From Pycnopodia helianthoides (lineage: Eukaryota > Echinodermata > Asteroidea > Forcipulatida > Asteriidae), in contig CM063255.1 in assembly GCA_032158295.1 (NCBI GenBank), positions 7,964,094-8,028,093 on the forward strand: 64,000 bases of DNA, read 5' to 3'. The notes under the pieces were generated by a model that worked only from the letters and a program-made list of their open reading frames with translations, did no database searches and was not told the DNA's origin. A program made the position numbers and the translations under genes. Position 1 is the first letter of the stretch; each line of letters opens with the position of its first letter. Positions 52,901 through 57,679 of this stretch are shown here, one piece after another.

Positions 52901-55615
52901 ACCTACCTGTGAAATACAGAACCAGAAAGACGACAAGCCCGATGATGAGAGTCGCTGCAGTTATGATTAGGAACACCAACGACGAAAAGAGACAGAACTT
53001 CTTCCTGTCGTGTTTGTGTAGTTCTTCTCTGTAGTAGGCCTGCCTGTCTCTGTTGCCAAAAGGACTGAAATTCCGGGTTCTTATTCTCTCCCCTTGGTCA
53101 TAATGGTAAACTGGATCTTCGGGAAAGAAACCATTGTTCCCGATCCCCTACACAGGAAAAAAAACACCGGTGTTGGGTAAAAAAAAAGAAAATAGTATTC
53201 TTTATTCCTGGTGTAAGTTATCATCCATTAAGTCGTTGGTACGTGTTGTTAATAATATGATTCGAACCGGCCTGTCTAGCGGGTAAGCTCTGTGGTTTAG
53301 TGGTAAGAAATCTGCTCTGGAGTGACACATGTCCAGTGGGTTCTAATCCAACCCGAGTAACATGCCTGTTGAGATGGTTACCACATCAGCCGGAAACGTA
53401 CCGTCCACAAAAGTGTGGAACCGTTTTGTGGAATCGTTTCCCGTACCACATCAGGGGTGCTGACTTAAAACTGCACTCAAAACGCATCTGTTAAAAGTGA
53501 CCGTAGACAAGTGATATTCAATAGTGAGCGTGCGTGATTGTCGACAAGGCGATGGGCAAAGTCTGTAATATGTGTTGCTTTTATTTTCTGCCGAAATTCT
53601 GCCAATGATGTTATGTAACCATTAGAATGTTCAAGGTATTGTGATAGGTGATGTGGAATTTAAATATCCCATTTTTCTGATGACACGGTGATGTTTTTAA
53701 ACGGTACAGGAATCTATGTACGGTGCATCGGTGGCTTGAGCCCCCCCCCCCCCCCCCGGGTCCCATGACAAAAAAGGGACATTCAATAGAATGGGGGGGG
53801 GGAGGTAAAGTCGCAAGTGTGAGGTTTTTTTTACGGCGGCAGGATGGATTTCTTTTCTTCATCTTATGCCATTTGCATTTTTTTCTTTCTGCCAAAATTA
53901 CTCTTCTATGATATATCACTTGTAATTGTTTGTATTAATGCAGCAATAACGTATGTTAAGTGTAATTTCACGTATAAACACTTAACATTATGGTCCATTG
54001 GTCAATTTTTTTACATTTAATTAAAATACTTTGTGGGTGGAAGATACAAGTAACAAAAAACGACATTTCAAATCCATACATAGCCTGTTGTCGTGTAACA
54101 GCTCATTTTGTGTTTGGGGCATTTTAGGCCGATTTTGGCGTGCCTTCTGCCAATTAATTAGACGTCGTTCAGTTTTATCTTTTCATCTCAGTTAGTCGTT
54201 TACAATTTATTTTTGGGAAACTTTATTTATTATTTGTGATTTAAAGGCCCTGTACACTATTGGTAAGATCGAAAAACACGATGTTCACAGATTCACACAT
54301 AACTTACATGATTTAAAGTAAGTAATGGTAGAAAGGGCCTTAAAATATTTCTGCCTAAAATGCTATCGTTTCTGAGAAACGAGTAAAACAATAATAATTA
54401 TCGCGCGCGATAATTTGAAAAAACAGAAAACACATAAGATCTCTTTTCACTATTTTCTCGTGAACTCAATGACCAATTGAGCTCAAACTTTCACAGGTTT
54501 GTTTGTTCATGCATATGTTTAATCACACAAAATGTGGACACTGATTTTGAGCTGTTACCAAAAGTGTACAATACCTTTAAGGATTCTCAACACTTCATCA
54601 TCTTTACATTAAGCACTTTCTAGGCCCCCTACATCATGGCGATATTTTATTTCGTAGTTTTAAACCTGTACTGTGCAGATAACACGCACCTCAGAATAAT
54701 GTTGAGTTTCTCTCGTTTGAAATAAAAAAAAATATTATTAAAGTATCCTTGTCTGTTTTACGTGTGACGGAATACAGTTTCACTTTTCACATTAACTTTG
54801 CGTTAAATTTACATGAAATAATTTGTGATTTTAGGGTTATCATGGCAGAAAGTGTGGATCCCAGCATAGACTTCTAGTAGAGAAAGGAACCCCACTGGTG
54901 CCCGTTATAACGTCAAATAACACTCTGGTCTTGCCAAATACTGTCCGTAGCCTACGTCCGTTAACTTCTGTCAAATACTGTCCATTCCTGCTGACCATCT
55001 TTGTCAAATACTGTCCGGTAAGTTCTAGGCGAATACTGTCAATTTTTCGCCAAATACCCTTTGGTTACTCCCCGCGAAATACTGTCCATTTCTATGCCAG
55101 TTCATTTCGCACTGACACTATTTGGCATACGTGCCAAAATAGTGTCCTGCTTCCACTGCGCATGCTCAGGGACACAATTTGGCAGCGGACACCTTTTGGC
55201 ATACATTTATAGACGATGTGACCTGTGACGTCACATGTTTACAAAAGAGCCGCAGAGCCTTGACTTCCGGCGGGCATATTTGTACAAAGCTCAACGGAAG
55301 AATACAACAAATCTTATGTTTTATGGAGATCGCACTGTCTGATTTTCCTCAACTTTTGATATGAAGAAAGGGGGGGGGACATCTCAAAAGCTGTACAGCT
55401 GTTGATTTTGTAAATTGTGAATTTATGTGAAAATATGACACAAAATATAAATTTTCCCATTGAGCCTGTGTAGCATCTTGACCGTCAGGAAATGCATTAT
55501 AATGTACGAAGTCACCACTCTGTAAACAAATGTAACATGGTCTATACTGAAGTTCATTACTTACCAAGTCACCTCGTCGATACTCCCGACTGTCTTGATA
55601 GTCGGATGTATCCAT
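7869..55615 (-). CDS. mosaic type II transmembrane serine protease (SEA, CUB, LDLa, frizzled, S1 protease, CUB-LDLa-CUB tail)
   Basis: Exons in transcript order: 55615-55565, 53147-52907, 43622-43572, 41558-41505, 38589-38480, 33352-33285, 31900-31710, 30993-30265, 29880-29524, 28564-28215, 25876-25823, 25203-25150, 24180-23833, 22609-22265, 21061-20942, 20536-20177, 19238-19140, 18096-17977, 17610-17266, 16565-16367, 15200-14941, 14661-14513, 14306-14147, 13087-12728, 11716-11603, 9607-9260, 7922-7869. Every junction is GT-AG and every phase is compatible; nearly all domain exons are phase 1-1. Total is about 5,691 nt, near 1,897 codons. Predicted layout: cytoplasmic residues 1-67, membrane helix about 69-96, SEA about 133-255, Pro/Thr stalk 256-498, CUB1-4 about 499-1001, LDLa1, CUB5, LDLa2-3, frizzled 1234-1349, protease 1349-1605, then CUB6, LDLa4, CUB7. 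The stem resembles enteropeptidase and corin in kind, but the protease is internal. Whether the last four exons are in the same transcript is inferred from phase only. CUB2 has a one-base frame break. The stop codon was not found. Confidence 0.8.
8631..9024. mobile_element. inverted-repeat element in the last intron
   Basis: TGACGTCAATCAAGGC at about 8633-8648 has its reverse complement GCCTTGATTGACGTCA at about 9006-9021. About 390 bp between, no credible coding frame. Looks like a MITE. It lies between CUB7 and the last linker exon. Confidence 0.5.
9260..9607 (-). CDS. CUB7 exon
   Basis: Phase 1-1, 348 nt, paralogue of CUB3. Reads SPNETLSIVSPLYPDNYPNN, ESGYDYFRAGNGGN, VMWLRFTSDS, GFSLTATSVSLTG. 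No cysteine. If the donor at 9258-9259 is not used the frame runs on about 55 codons to a stop at 9087, which could be an alternative C-terminus; an AATAAA complement lies near 9110. Confidence 0.75.
11421..11583. mobile_element. short palindromic MITE
   Basis: Begins near CGATTTCACCAAACTC and ends CTTCGTGAAATCGG, with inner arms such as CCTAACTTAGGATTAATC facing their complements. It has the same GATTTCAC ends as the elements at 43293-43440 and near 44790-44930. Confidence 0.55.
11603..11716 (-). CDS. LDLa4 exon
   Basis: Phase 1-1, 114 nt, six cysteines and a canonical calcium site (DCPDGSDESQC). It resembles the LDLa tail of the plus-strand protease. Donor GTATGT. Confidence 0.8.
12728..13087 (-). 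CDS. CUB6 exon, C-terminal to the protease
   Basis: Phase 1-1, 360 nt. Reads NEAVNITSPSYPGSYPLRLD, TWVITTETGRALRINF, GGDYFRAGEGVDF, NKLWMSFTSDE and GFAMKAQSV. No cysteine. Its phase matches the end of the last protease exon at 14147, so it can be spliced on directly. Confidence 0.8.
13780..14080 (-). mobile_element. tRNA-Leu-like SINE
   Basis: On the minus strand 14080-13999 reads like a tRNA: GTGTCGTGTCCGAGCGG, then GTGTGGGTTCAAATCCC (B box). It is followed by ACTTGTGCCCTTGAGCAAGG, a tail type common in animal SINEs. Damaged stems and the insertion in an intron argue against a working tRNA gene. A related copy is at 51180-51375. Confidence 0.6.
14147..16565 (-). CDS. serine protease (S1) domain of the mosaic protease, four exons
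   Basis: Exons 16565-16367, 15200-14941, 14661-14513, 14306-14147; phases 1-2, 2-1, 1-0, 0-1, the same as in the plus-strand protease. Activation site NPFSR/IIGG, His motif TAAHC, Asp motif YNNDIMLLKL, Ser motif GDSGGPLMC are all intact, as are the propeptide Cys (ECGTR) and its partner (RPACL). Position 189 is Ser (GNSTCY just before GDSGG), Gly216 is kept, and position 226 is Ser (SPSVFTRV). Ser189 predicts chymotrypsin-like rather than trypsin-like specificity; Ser226 would narrow the pocket. The second exon ends at a weak donor (GTTATT). Confidence 0.9.
17266..17610 (-). CDS. frizzled (FZ, cysteine-rich) domain exon
   Basis: Phase 1-1, 345 nt. All ten cysteines of the FZ fold are present in order: YCVDIENDMC, ITSNC, ALCRSIYPACP, QVCSSACKDAMAC, MQC, NSCGF. 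In corin, FZ domains lie in the stem of a membrane protease; here one FZ lies directly before the catalytic domain. It may bind a protein or lipid partner, but nothing in the sequence tells which. Confidence 0.85.
17977..18096 (-). CDS. LDLa3 exon of the mosaic protease
   Basis: Phase 1-1, 120 nt, six cysteines: DCEVDEHVCANGICTG, VECDGNVDCMDYSDEGIQC. The SDE core is kept. Ends at donor GTAAGT and joins the frizzled exon. Confidence 0.8.
19140..19238 (-). CDS. LDLa2 exon, lacking one disulfide pair
   Basis: Phase 1-1, 99 nt. Has only four cysteines (FDCEASPY, KDRCDG, VQCPNGADEIGC). By position the missing ones are Cys I and Cys III, which are bonded to each other in this family, so they were probably lost together. 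The calcium site is changed as well (PNGADE). Confidence 0.75.
19310..19701. mobile_element. MITE family A, full-length copy
   Basis: 392 bp with inverted ends TTAAAGGAACATTACAGAAT and ATTCTGTAATGTTCCTTTAA. Full-length relatives at 44342-44736 and 57297-57679 (opposite orientation), fragments near 34151-34210 and 58621-58780. No open frame of its own. TTAA at both ends would fit a family with TTAA targets, such as piggyBac or Kolobok, but I cannot separate the target from the TIR. Confidence 0.75.
20177..20536 (-). CDS. CUB5 exon (divergent CUB-like domain)
   Basis: Phase 1-1, 360 nt. It starts CNTSSTIAADFNSSISI and has SYCHWLITSPPGSHIMVHI, then SPLFILRGD and VSAFHLGLQAV. The spacing of the two N-terminal cysteines and the W.I motif fit a CUB fold, and this is the only CUB here that keeps the first Cys pair. 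The middle is unusual, so the family call is less certain. Donor GTACAA is weaker than the others. Confidence 0.65.
20942..21061 (-). CDS. LDLa1 exon of the mosaic protease
   Basis: Phase 1-1, 120 nt, six cysteines. It ends ECINGLDEAECD, so the acidic calcium site is partly changed (LDE in place of SDE). Donor GTAAGT. It is an LDL-receptor class A module, usually a ligand-binding or spacing unit in membrane proteases. Confidence 0.8.
22265..22609 (-). CDS. CUB4 exon of the mosaic protease
   Basis: Phase 1-1, 345 nt. Reads VPKRIFIGANETEEVSSP, TETWIVSTTEDRKLMITF, HVGDGADF and GNIVWIYFKD, then RYVLLINSVPSTG. It is a recognisable but shortened CUB domain without cysteines; the usual YP..Y stretch is reduced. 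Donor GTGAGT. Confidence 0.8.
22917..22990 (+). repeat. G-rich tract with quadruplex potential
   Basis: 74 bp of nearly pure G runs of 4 to 10 bases separated by A, AC or T. Many sets of four G-runs could form G-quadruplexes on this strand. It lies in the intron between CUB3 and CUB4. Confidence 0.8.
23294..23314 (-). pseudogene. truncated CUB exon relic
   Basis: The first seven or so codons and the AG acceptor of a CUB exon like the one at 9260-9607, cut off at 23294. The intron on its upstream side (23315-23608) is almost identical to the one upstream of CUB7. Confidence 0.6.
23296..23608. repeat. recent intragenic duplicate of 9589-9901
   Basis: About 313 bp that differ from 9589-9901 at only about three places by my count. 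It covers the start of a CUB exon and the intron upstream of it. Identity is far higher than between the functional CUB exons, so this copy is very recent or was homogenised by gene conversion. Confidence 0.85.
23833..24180 (-). CDS. CUB3 exon of the mosaic protease
   Basis: Phase 1-1, 348 nt, coding a CUB domain from SPNETLSIVSPLYPDNYPNN through ESGYDFFRGGDGDD to IMWLRFTSD and GFSLTAISVPFPG. No cysteine is present. It is the close paralogue of CUB7 (9260-9607), the same length and mostly the same residues. Confidence 0.85.
25150..25203 (-). CDS. 54-nt linker exon, copy 2
   Basis: Phase 1-1, coding ETMGPSTEVPTFEPETTPG, differing from copy 1 by Leu to Val. It lies 673 bp from copy 1 in a tandem duplication that includes the intron around it. 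Confidence 0.7.
25823..25876 (-). CDS. 54-nt linker exon, copy 1
   Basis: Phase 1-1, coding ETMGPSTELPTFEPETTPG. Acceptor CTTTTGAAG is followed by the exon and GTAATA. It is a near-identical copy of the exons at 25150-25203 and 7869-7922. A Thr/Pro/Glu spacer with no known fold. Confidence 0.7.
26400..28214. other. intron between CUB2 and the first linker exon
   Basis: No exon recognised. 26440-27060 contains fragments related to the element at 41238-41432 (TTAAGCAGCTC and GAAATTGGGCCCTG motifs). A plus-strand open frame at 27199-27447 has no recognisable domain and I do not call it. Confidence 0.5.
28215..28564 (-). CDS. CUB2 exon with a one-base frame disruption
   Basis: Acceptor at 28565-28567 and donor GTAAGT are good and both ends fit phase 1, but the exon is 350 nt, one base short of a multiple of 3. 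It reads NATAEQLITSPGYP in the entry frame, then the CUB homology moves to another frame (RPYPSATNTTWIV) through GFRLSVTSV to the donor. The break is near 28499-28504. Read straight, the frame reaches a stop about 20 codons later. Either the assembly lacks a base in the G/C run there or this allele is damaged. Confidence 0.75.
29524..29880 (-). CDS. CUB1 exon of the mosaic protease
   Basis: Phase 1-1, 357 nt. Typical CUB landmarks: NITSPNYPRAYPNCTSATW at the start, GDGEDI in the middle and GNTVWITFRS then GFRLVVASV at the end. Only one Cys is present, so the usual CUB disulfides cannot form. Ends at donor GTAGGT. Confidence 0.85.
30265..30993 (-). CDS. Pro/Thr-rich tandem-repeat stalk exon
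   Basis: One 729-nt phase 1-1 exon coding about 243 residues of imperfect repeats such as PPTDPPTDPPTRATTV. The usual unit is 16 codons (48 bp), with shorter and longer variants near both ends. The composition (Pro, Thr, Asp) predicts an extended, probably O-glycosylated mucin-like stalk that lifts the catalytic part from the membrane. The exon ends PHCDSITKT at a GTAACA donor. The open frame on the opposite strand is only the complement of the repeat. Confidence 0.85.
30330..30930. repeat. 48-bp coding minisatellite
   Basis: On the plus strand the unit contains GTTGGTGGAACTGT and GGTGGATCTGTTGGAGGGTC, repeated about a dozen times with point changes. It lies wholly in the stalk exon of the mosaic protease, keeps the frame (multiples of 3 nt) and is a likely length polymorphism. 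Confidence 0.85.
31710..38589 (-). CDS. SEA domain of the mosaic protease (three exons)
   Basis: Exons 38589-38480, 33352-33285 and 31900-31710 with phases 1-0, 0-2 and 2-1. The reading starts VTLGTLLTIQGKFKDSYNDP, a typical SEA strand and helix, and the third exon begins RNGSIISVL. G-S-I-I-S sits where SEA domains of mucins and membrane proteases have the self-cleavage motif GSVVV, cut between Gly and Ser. If active, the stem would be cut but stay together non-covalently, allowing shedding. The length of about 122 residues is normal for the family. Confidence 0.8.
31950..32250. mobile_element. tRNA-derived SINE region
   Basis: Contains tRNA-like box sequences (GAATTTGAACCCATGACC near 32047 and GGTTGTGGGTTCCAATCC near 32120) and ends with a TTTGACACACCACACATCGG tail also seen near 60440. 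Two partial elements may be fused. It lies in the intron before the third SEA exon. Confidence 0.45.
32808..32941. mobile_element. 122-bp palindrome with 9-bp target duplication
   Basis: 32810-32931 is a nearly perfect palindrome starting TAGACCCAGTAACTGG and ending CCAGTTACTGGGTCTA, with GTACTAGTAC at its centre. It is flanked on both sides by GTCTTTAAC (32801-32809 and 32932-32940). A 9-bp duplication fits a Mutator-like transposase. It encodes nothing. Confidence 0.8.
34244..34908 (-). mobile_element. solo LTR of an LTR retrotransposon
   Basis: 665 bp starting TGTAACG and ending CGTTACA, flanked by a direct ATAC on both sides (34240-34243 and 34909-34912). It is clearly GC-richer than its surroundings. 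Read on the minus strand it has a TATATAA box at 34795-34801 and an AATAAA at 34459-34464, so promoter and polyadenylation signals are in the right order. No internal region or second LTR is present: a solo LTR left by recombination. Confidence 0.75.
36200..36425. repeat. dispersed repeat with GTTTCGACTAGCTTGCTC core
   Basis: Shares a long stretch with 56335-56520, including GGTCTCAACGTTTCGACTAG and TCAGTTCTGAAAAGAACTG. A third, inverted part is at 56625-56708. Such cores are seen at the ends of retroelements; the family is not identified. Confidence 0.6.
36481..36660. repeat. dispersed repeat shared with 58850-59000
   Basis: Both copies contain GGGAAATTAACAT, GGCTGAAGGAG and GATTCAAAAGAGGGCGCT in the same order, and inverted CTGTCCC-type motifs at the edges (GATTCTGTCCCCC against GGGGGACAGAATC). 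Non-coding. Confidence 0.6.
37063..37471. mobile_element. MITE family C, copy 1
   Basis: 409 bp from TTAAAGGCATCGTACACG to CGTGTACTGTTCCTTTAA, the ends being inverted. A second copy lies at about 42831-43245. Shared internal blocks include AATAAAACTAACCTGTGA and CATAACAGCAGTA-like sequence. No coding capacity. Confidence 0.65.
37788..37989. mobile_element. 200-bp MITE
   Basis: Ends TTTAAAGGGTCACTGTCG and AAAATGCCCCTTTAA are inverted, and inside CTCACCCAGTTAC faces GTAACTGGGTGAG. Single copy in this window. Confidence 0.5.
38020..38200 (-). mobile_element. tRNA-derived SINE
   Basis: On the minus strand it has GCTCAGTTGGTAGAGTGCTG (A box) and GGTCATTGGTTCATATCC (B box), preceded by a block also found near 31255-31345 (CTCCCTATTTTGTCAATATC on the plus strand). 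tRNA-like head with altered stems, so a SINE and not a tRNA gene. Confidence 0.55.
39008..39263. mobile_element. MITE with 22-bp perfect TIRs and inner palindrome
   Basis: TIRs at 39008-39029 and 39242-39263 are exact inverted copies (outer part AGGCCTGCGCTAAACGTCG). In the middle TGCCGTGTAGCACGGCA meets its complement TGCCGTGCTACACGG. 256 bp, no coding frame, much more GC-rich than its surroundings. Confidence 0.75.
41238..41432. mobile_element. MITE family D
   Basis: 195 bp. Starts AGGGCCCAATTTCATAGAGC and ends with the inverse GCTCTATGAAATTGGGCCCT. Related fragments at 26520-27060. The unit can fold as a hairpin. Confidence 0.75.
41505..41558 (-). CDS. short Thr/Pro-rich stalk exon (18 residues)
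   Basis: Phase 1-1, coding VGPTTATTPAVTGTPPLS. The Thr/Pro composition fits an O-glycosylated spacer just before the SEA domain. Acceptor TAATGTAG, donor GTAAGA. Confidence 0.6.
42200..42835. mobile_element. 600-bp inverted-repeat element rich in GTATCCGTATCC
   Basis: Exact 17-bp TIR TAGAGAGGTTTCGCAAG at 42216-42232 and its complement ending at 42817; weaker similarity continues outward (AAATGAAGT against ACTTCATTT). Next to both TIRs are runs of the GGATAC hexamer and its complement. No open frame of interest. Confidence 0.65.
42831..43245. mobile_element. MITE family C, copy 2
   Basis: Matches 37063-37471 along its length (TTGGAGCCTACTG, AATAAAACTAACCTGTGA, ATTCATTATACTATAC). It abuts the previous element. 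Confidence 0.6.
43293..43440. mobile_element. MITE family E
   Basis: About 150 bp with inverted ends GGTCGATTTCACAAAG and CTTTGTGAAATCGAGCC. A relative at about 44790-44930 shares the end and the AGATGAATCTTAG motif, in the opposite order. Confidence 0.65.
43572..43622 (-). CDS. short stalk exon (17 residues)
   Basis: Phase 1-1 exon between good GT-AG sites, coding GVSNLNIGKFGTPIPLT. It joins the membrane exon to the next linker exon without frame change. No domain is recognised; it is an extracellular spacer. Confidence 0.6.
44342..44736. mobile_element. MITE family A, copy 2
   Basis: 395 bp, TTAAAGAAACATTACAGAAT to CTGTAATGTCCCTTTAA; internal GCTAACAAAACAGTTGCTGG as in the other copies. 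Confidence 0.75.
46191..46467. mobile_element. MITE with 25-bp TIRs
   Basis: 46191-46215 and 46443-46467 are exact inverted copies, containing TTTTTCAGCCTCGTACC. The right end lies inside the block that is duplicated next door, so a lone right TIR is present again near 46935-46960. Confidence 0.7.
46341..47324 (+). repeat. tandem duplication of the transporter gene's 5' flank
   Basis: Copy 1 is 46341-46833, copy 2 46834-47324, nearly identical (period 493 bp, with a 2-bp deletion in copy 2 near 47127). Each ends CACTCGACACAATGTTC, i.e. with the first two codons of the transporter. In copy 1 this ATG runs into the next repeat and stops after about 40 codons. Confidence 0.85.
47319..51723 (+). 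CDS. SLC16-type (monocarboxylate transporter-like) MFS protein
   Basis: Four exons: 47319-47514, 48885-49028, 49820-50647, 51614-51723; all introns phase 1, GT-AG; 425 residues with stop TAA at 51721. Exon 1 starts MFERPEDGYLSRWVTVLTLW and has the first membrane helix, with the EDG...W start characteristic in degenerate form. Exon 2 (GPFCVVFKRTFGVGISIMMC) and the start of exon 3 (LLAGTGIGASN) match the helix 2-4 region, including the glycine-rich motif. ARTGTSVGILASSSL fits helix 5. Helices 7-12 follow after a short charged loop (residues about 200-225). Expected role: proton-linked or facilitated transport of small carboxylates across a membrane; substrate cannot be told. Length is at the short end for the family, because the central loop and tail are short. 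The gene is antisense within an intron of the mosaic protease, and its promoter region is duplicated. Confidence 0.88.
48669..48706 (-). ncRNA. hammerhead-ribozyme-like motif, left arm
   Basis: Read on the minus strand: GCAT, CTGATGA, G, GTAG-TTGTTG-CTAC hairpin, GAAA, GCTC, ATGC. The conserved core CUGAUGA ... GAAA and the closing GCAU/AUGC stem are those of small hammerheads in Penelope-like elements. An extra purine between the core and stem II makes activity uncertain. Confidence 0.5.
48754..48791 (+). ncRNA. hammerhead-ribozyme-like motif, right arm
   Basis: Same layout on the plus strand: GCAT, CTGATGA, A, GTAG-TTTTTG-CTAC hairpin, GAAA, GCTC, ATGC. Predicted cut after the C of GCTC, before ATGC. 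It would be in the sense orientation of the transporter pre-mRNA. Extra A before stem II as in the other arm. Confidence 0.5.
49400..49620. repeat. degenerate tandem repeat of TTTTCAAGAGCA type
   Basis: Several loosely spaced copies of CAAGAGCA or GAGAGCAG in T-rich sequence in intron 2 of the transporter gene. Confidence 0.4.
51180..51375 (-). mobile_element. tRNA-Leu-derived SINE
   Basis: Minus strand 51373-51291 reads GTGTCGTGGCCGAGCGGC (A box), GGACTCAAGCTCTGG (anticodon arm with CAA) and GTGTGGGTTCGAATCCC (B box), then ACACTTGTGTCATTGAGC. Very tRNA-Leu-like, but the acceptor stem does not close well and a SINE tail follows. In intron 3 of the transporter gene. Confidence 0.6.
51920..51925 (+). 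promoter_or_regulatory. polyadenylation signal of the transporter gene
   Basis: AATAAA about 200 bp after the stop codon, the first good match downstream. Confidence 0.55.
52260..52900. other. gene-free stretch between transporter and membrane exon
   Basis: Contains poly-G/poly-C tracts and a block of TGACCC and GGGTCA repeats at about 52690-52810, with a similar block near 48365-48505. No coding signal. Confidence 0.45.
52907..53147 (-). CDS. transmembrane-helix exon of the mosaic protease
   Basis: Phase 0 to phase 1, with acceptor TGTGTAG and donor GTAGGT. It codes a basic juxtamembrane stretch (ELHKHDRKKF) followed by about 28 uninterrupted hydrophobic residues ending in FLVLYFT. A single internal hydrophobic helix with positive charges before it, and no signal peptide, predicts a type II orientation: N-terminus in the cytoplasm, catalytic part outside. 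This matches membrane-anchored serine proteases (TTSP family). Confidence 0.85.
53275..53380 (+). mobile_element. tRNA-like SINE head
   Basis: TGTGGTTTAGTGGTAAGAAA resembles an A box and GTGGGTTCTAATCCAACC a B box; the acceptor stem is missing. It lies in intron 1 of the mosaic protease. Confidence 0.4.
54241..54580. mobile_element. MITE family B, copy 2
   Basis: 340 bp, TTAAAGGCCCTGTACACTAT to GTACAATACCTTTAA, similar throughout to 965-1326. Confidence 0.7.
54915..55200. repeat. degenerate tandem repeat CAAATACTGTCC
   Basis: Six or more loosely spaced copies of CAAATACTGTCC or GCGAATACTGTC, and then related TTTGGCA units. Non-coding. Confidence 0.55.
55565..55615 (-). CDS. first coding exon of the mosaic protease (cytoplasmic N-terminus)
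   Basis: Codes MDTSDYQDSREYRRGDL (17 residues) and ends at a strong donor, GTAAGT, in phase 0, which fits the next exon. The ATG at 55615 has G at +4. The frame stays open upstream to another ATG at 55678, so a slightly longer N-terminus is possible. The acidic, Tyr-rich start is suited to a cytoplasmic tail; no function is known for it. Confidence 0.6.
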
Positions 55616-57296
55616 GACTATTTCGCTACCATCTACTTTTTGGAAAAACAGTTTTGTTGTACAACACAAATGAAACACTTGTCCACACTACGGCTATACA
55701 TGATCTAATAATAAACCTCAACGTTCAGTATTTAGTTTTATATGTGTTGAACCTCTGTTCAGTCAAACTATTCAACCTTGAAAACGTAGAGCACGGGGGT
55801 CAATCTCCACTTTCATTTTGACTTGTTTTTTCTTCATTGCTTGAAACTAAATGTTGGCATTTATTGCAGCTTGTAATCATTATGGCAAACAAAATTGCTC
55901 CTGAAAATGATGTGATGTCGTTGTAACAAGAAAAAATTGAACATTGCTAGTAAGTAAACATTGCTGCACTTTGGGGTAAAAAATTACATAAAACATCGAT
56001 TAAAAAAATTACAACACTTTAAAACCTTATAGATGACCCTTGTCACAACTCACCGCTAAATCCCGAAGACATGGAGGGAAAATGGTCATGACATCCTCAC
56101 CCCCCACCCCCAACAAAAATAATAAAGATGGCTAGCGAGACTCATGCAAGAGTTCGACCACTAAAGGAATTTGACTGTTTTAAAACTGGGTTGTTCAAAC
56201 AGAAATTTCACAAAATGTGATGCCATCTCGGTACATTGCATATTCGGTTTGCGGTAACACCATGTGTATAATTATCCACTCTGCTGTGTAGATTTTGTTC
56301 TTTAGAGAACTTGGTCTTGCTATTTGTTCTACTACCGCAGAGTAGATTTTCAGAATTCGGGAGACTTCTCAGTTCTAAAAAGAACTATCCTGCTTAATAA
56401 GTACTACCTGGGCAGGAGGTAGGAAATCGGCCTTCGACTACTACTGCACTGCCGCGCAGTGAGTACTTTTTGGTCTCAACGTTTCGACTAGCTTGCTCTA
56501 GTCATGGTCAGGAGACTGAAGAGTGTAAGACATTTATAAGGATTCAGAGGGTTCAGTGTAGAGTCAGTCACTGCTTTGATTGGTTCTTCTGAAAGGAGAA
56601 CTGTGATTGATCCACATAAAATAGTAGTCCAGGCCGATATTTCCTACCTCCCGCCCAGGTAGTAGTTGATAAGCAGGACAGTTCTTTTCAGAACTGAGAA
56701 GTCTCAGTATACTGATGCAATGTATGACAAAACAAATGATTCGTTTAATTTTTATAGTCCACGCTATAGAATACTACAAACGGCTGTTGTATTGCAAGGT
56801 GAAAAAAGAGTCTAGACAAATTCTTAGGCAAAAAATAAACTTCGTGTTTTTTTGTTTTCGATTTTCTTTTTTCTTCTTCTTTTTTTTCTGAATAGTAAAT
56901 CGCACCAAAATGAAGGCGGGCGGGGACGAGAAACTCGTCAGTTTTTTTAATTGGCCTTATGCCAAAGTGGAAAGTATACTTCAACCTTGGAGGAAAGCCT
57001 TCATGTCCATGCTTCAACAACTGTATGTACTATTCTGAATGTGAATTGTACCGCGCTAATATAATAGATTTTTCCATAGGCCTATACTATATCGGGGGAA
57101 ACGCAATCTGGTCTGAAAGGGCCGTTCTGCATGCAAAGCTGCGGTCTGGGATTCGGCCAATACAGAAGAATGGAATTCGTTAACACTGGGCTGTTCCATT
57201 CTGAGGTCGTTTTTGTTATCTACATAATCCCCCAAACTATGCACTGTGACGAATTGCCTGTGAACAACTTTCAGATCAGTGTAGATTTTTCATGAT

Positions 57297-57679
57297 TTAA
57301 AGGAACATTACATAATTGGTTTTTGCTAACAAAACAGTTGCTGGCAGTGTAAGCACTTTATGTAATCCACCATATACATAAACTGACAAACCTGTAGAAG
57401 TTTGAGATCGATCGGCCATCTGGGTCACGAGAAAATAGTGAAAAACCGATTACTACACATTTGCATGAAATCATATAGGTTCAACAAATGAATAAAACGC
57501 TCACTGAGCGATAAACTCCAATCGGAAAATTAGTTTATTCATTTCTCATTATGGCATTTCAGACAGAAATATTTCAAGGGATGTTTTCTACTATCATCAT
57601 CATTAGACCGTGTAAGTTTTATGTAAATCTGTGATCAAAAGTATATTTTACAATTACCAATTCTGTAATGTTCCTTTAA
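57297..57679. mobile_element. MITE family A, copy 3
   Basis: 383 bp, TTAAAGGAACATTACATAAT to AATTCTGTAATGTTCCTTTAA-type end; same orientation as 44342-44736. Confidence 0.75.

Larger units (their letters stand above)
43623..52906. other. large intron of the mosaic protease that hosts the transporter gene
   Basis: Runs between the membrane exon and the first stalk exon (phase 1-1). It contains the whole plus-strand SLC16-type gene (47319-51723), MITE-A copy 44342-44736, the element at 46191-46467, the duplicated 46341-47324 block and the Penelope-like inverted pair. 44950-46150 has no recognised gene; a 61-codon plus-strand frame at 45823-46005 has no known domain. Confidence 0.65.
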
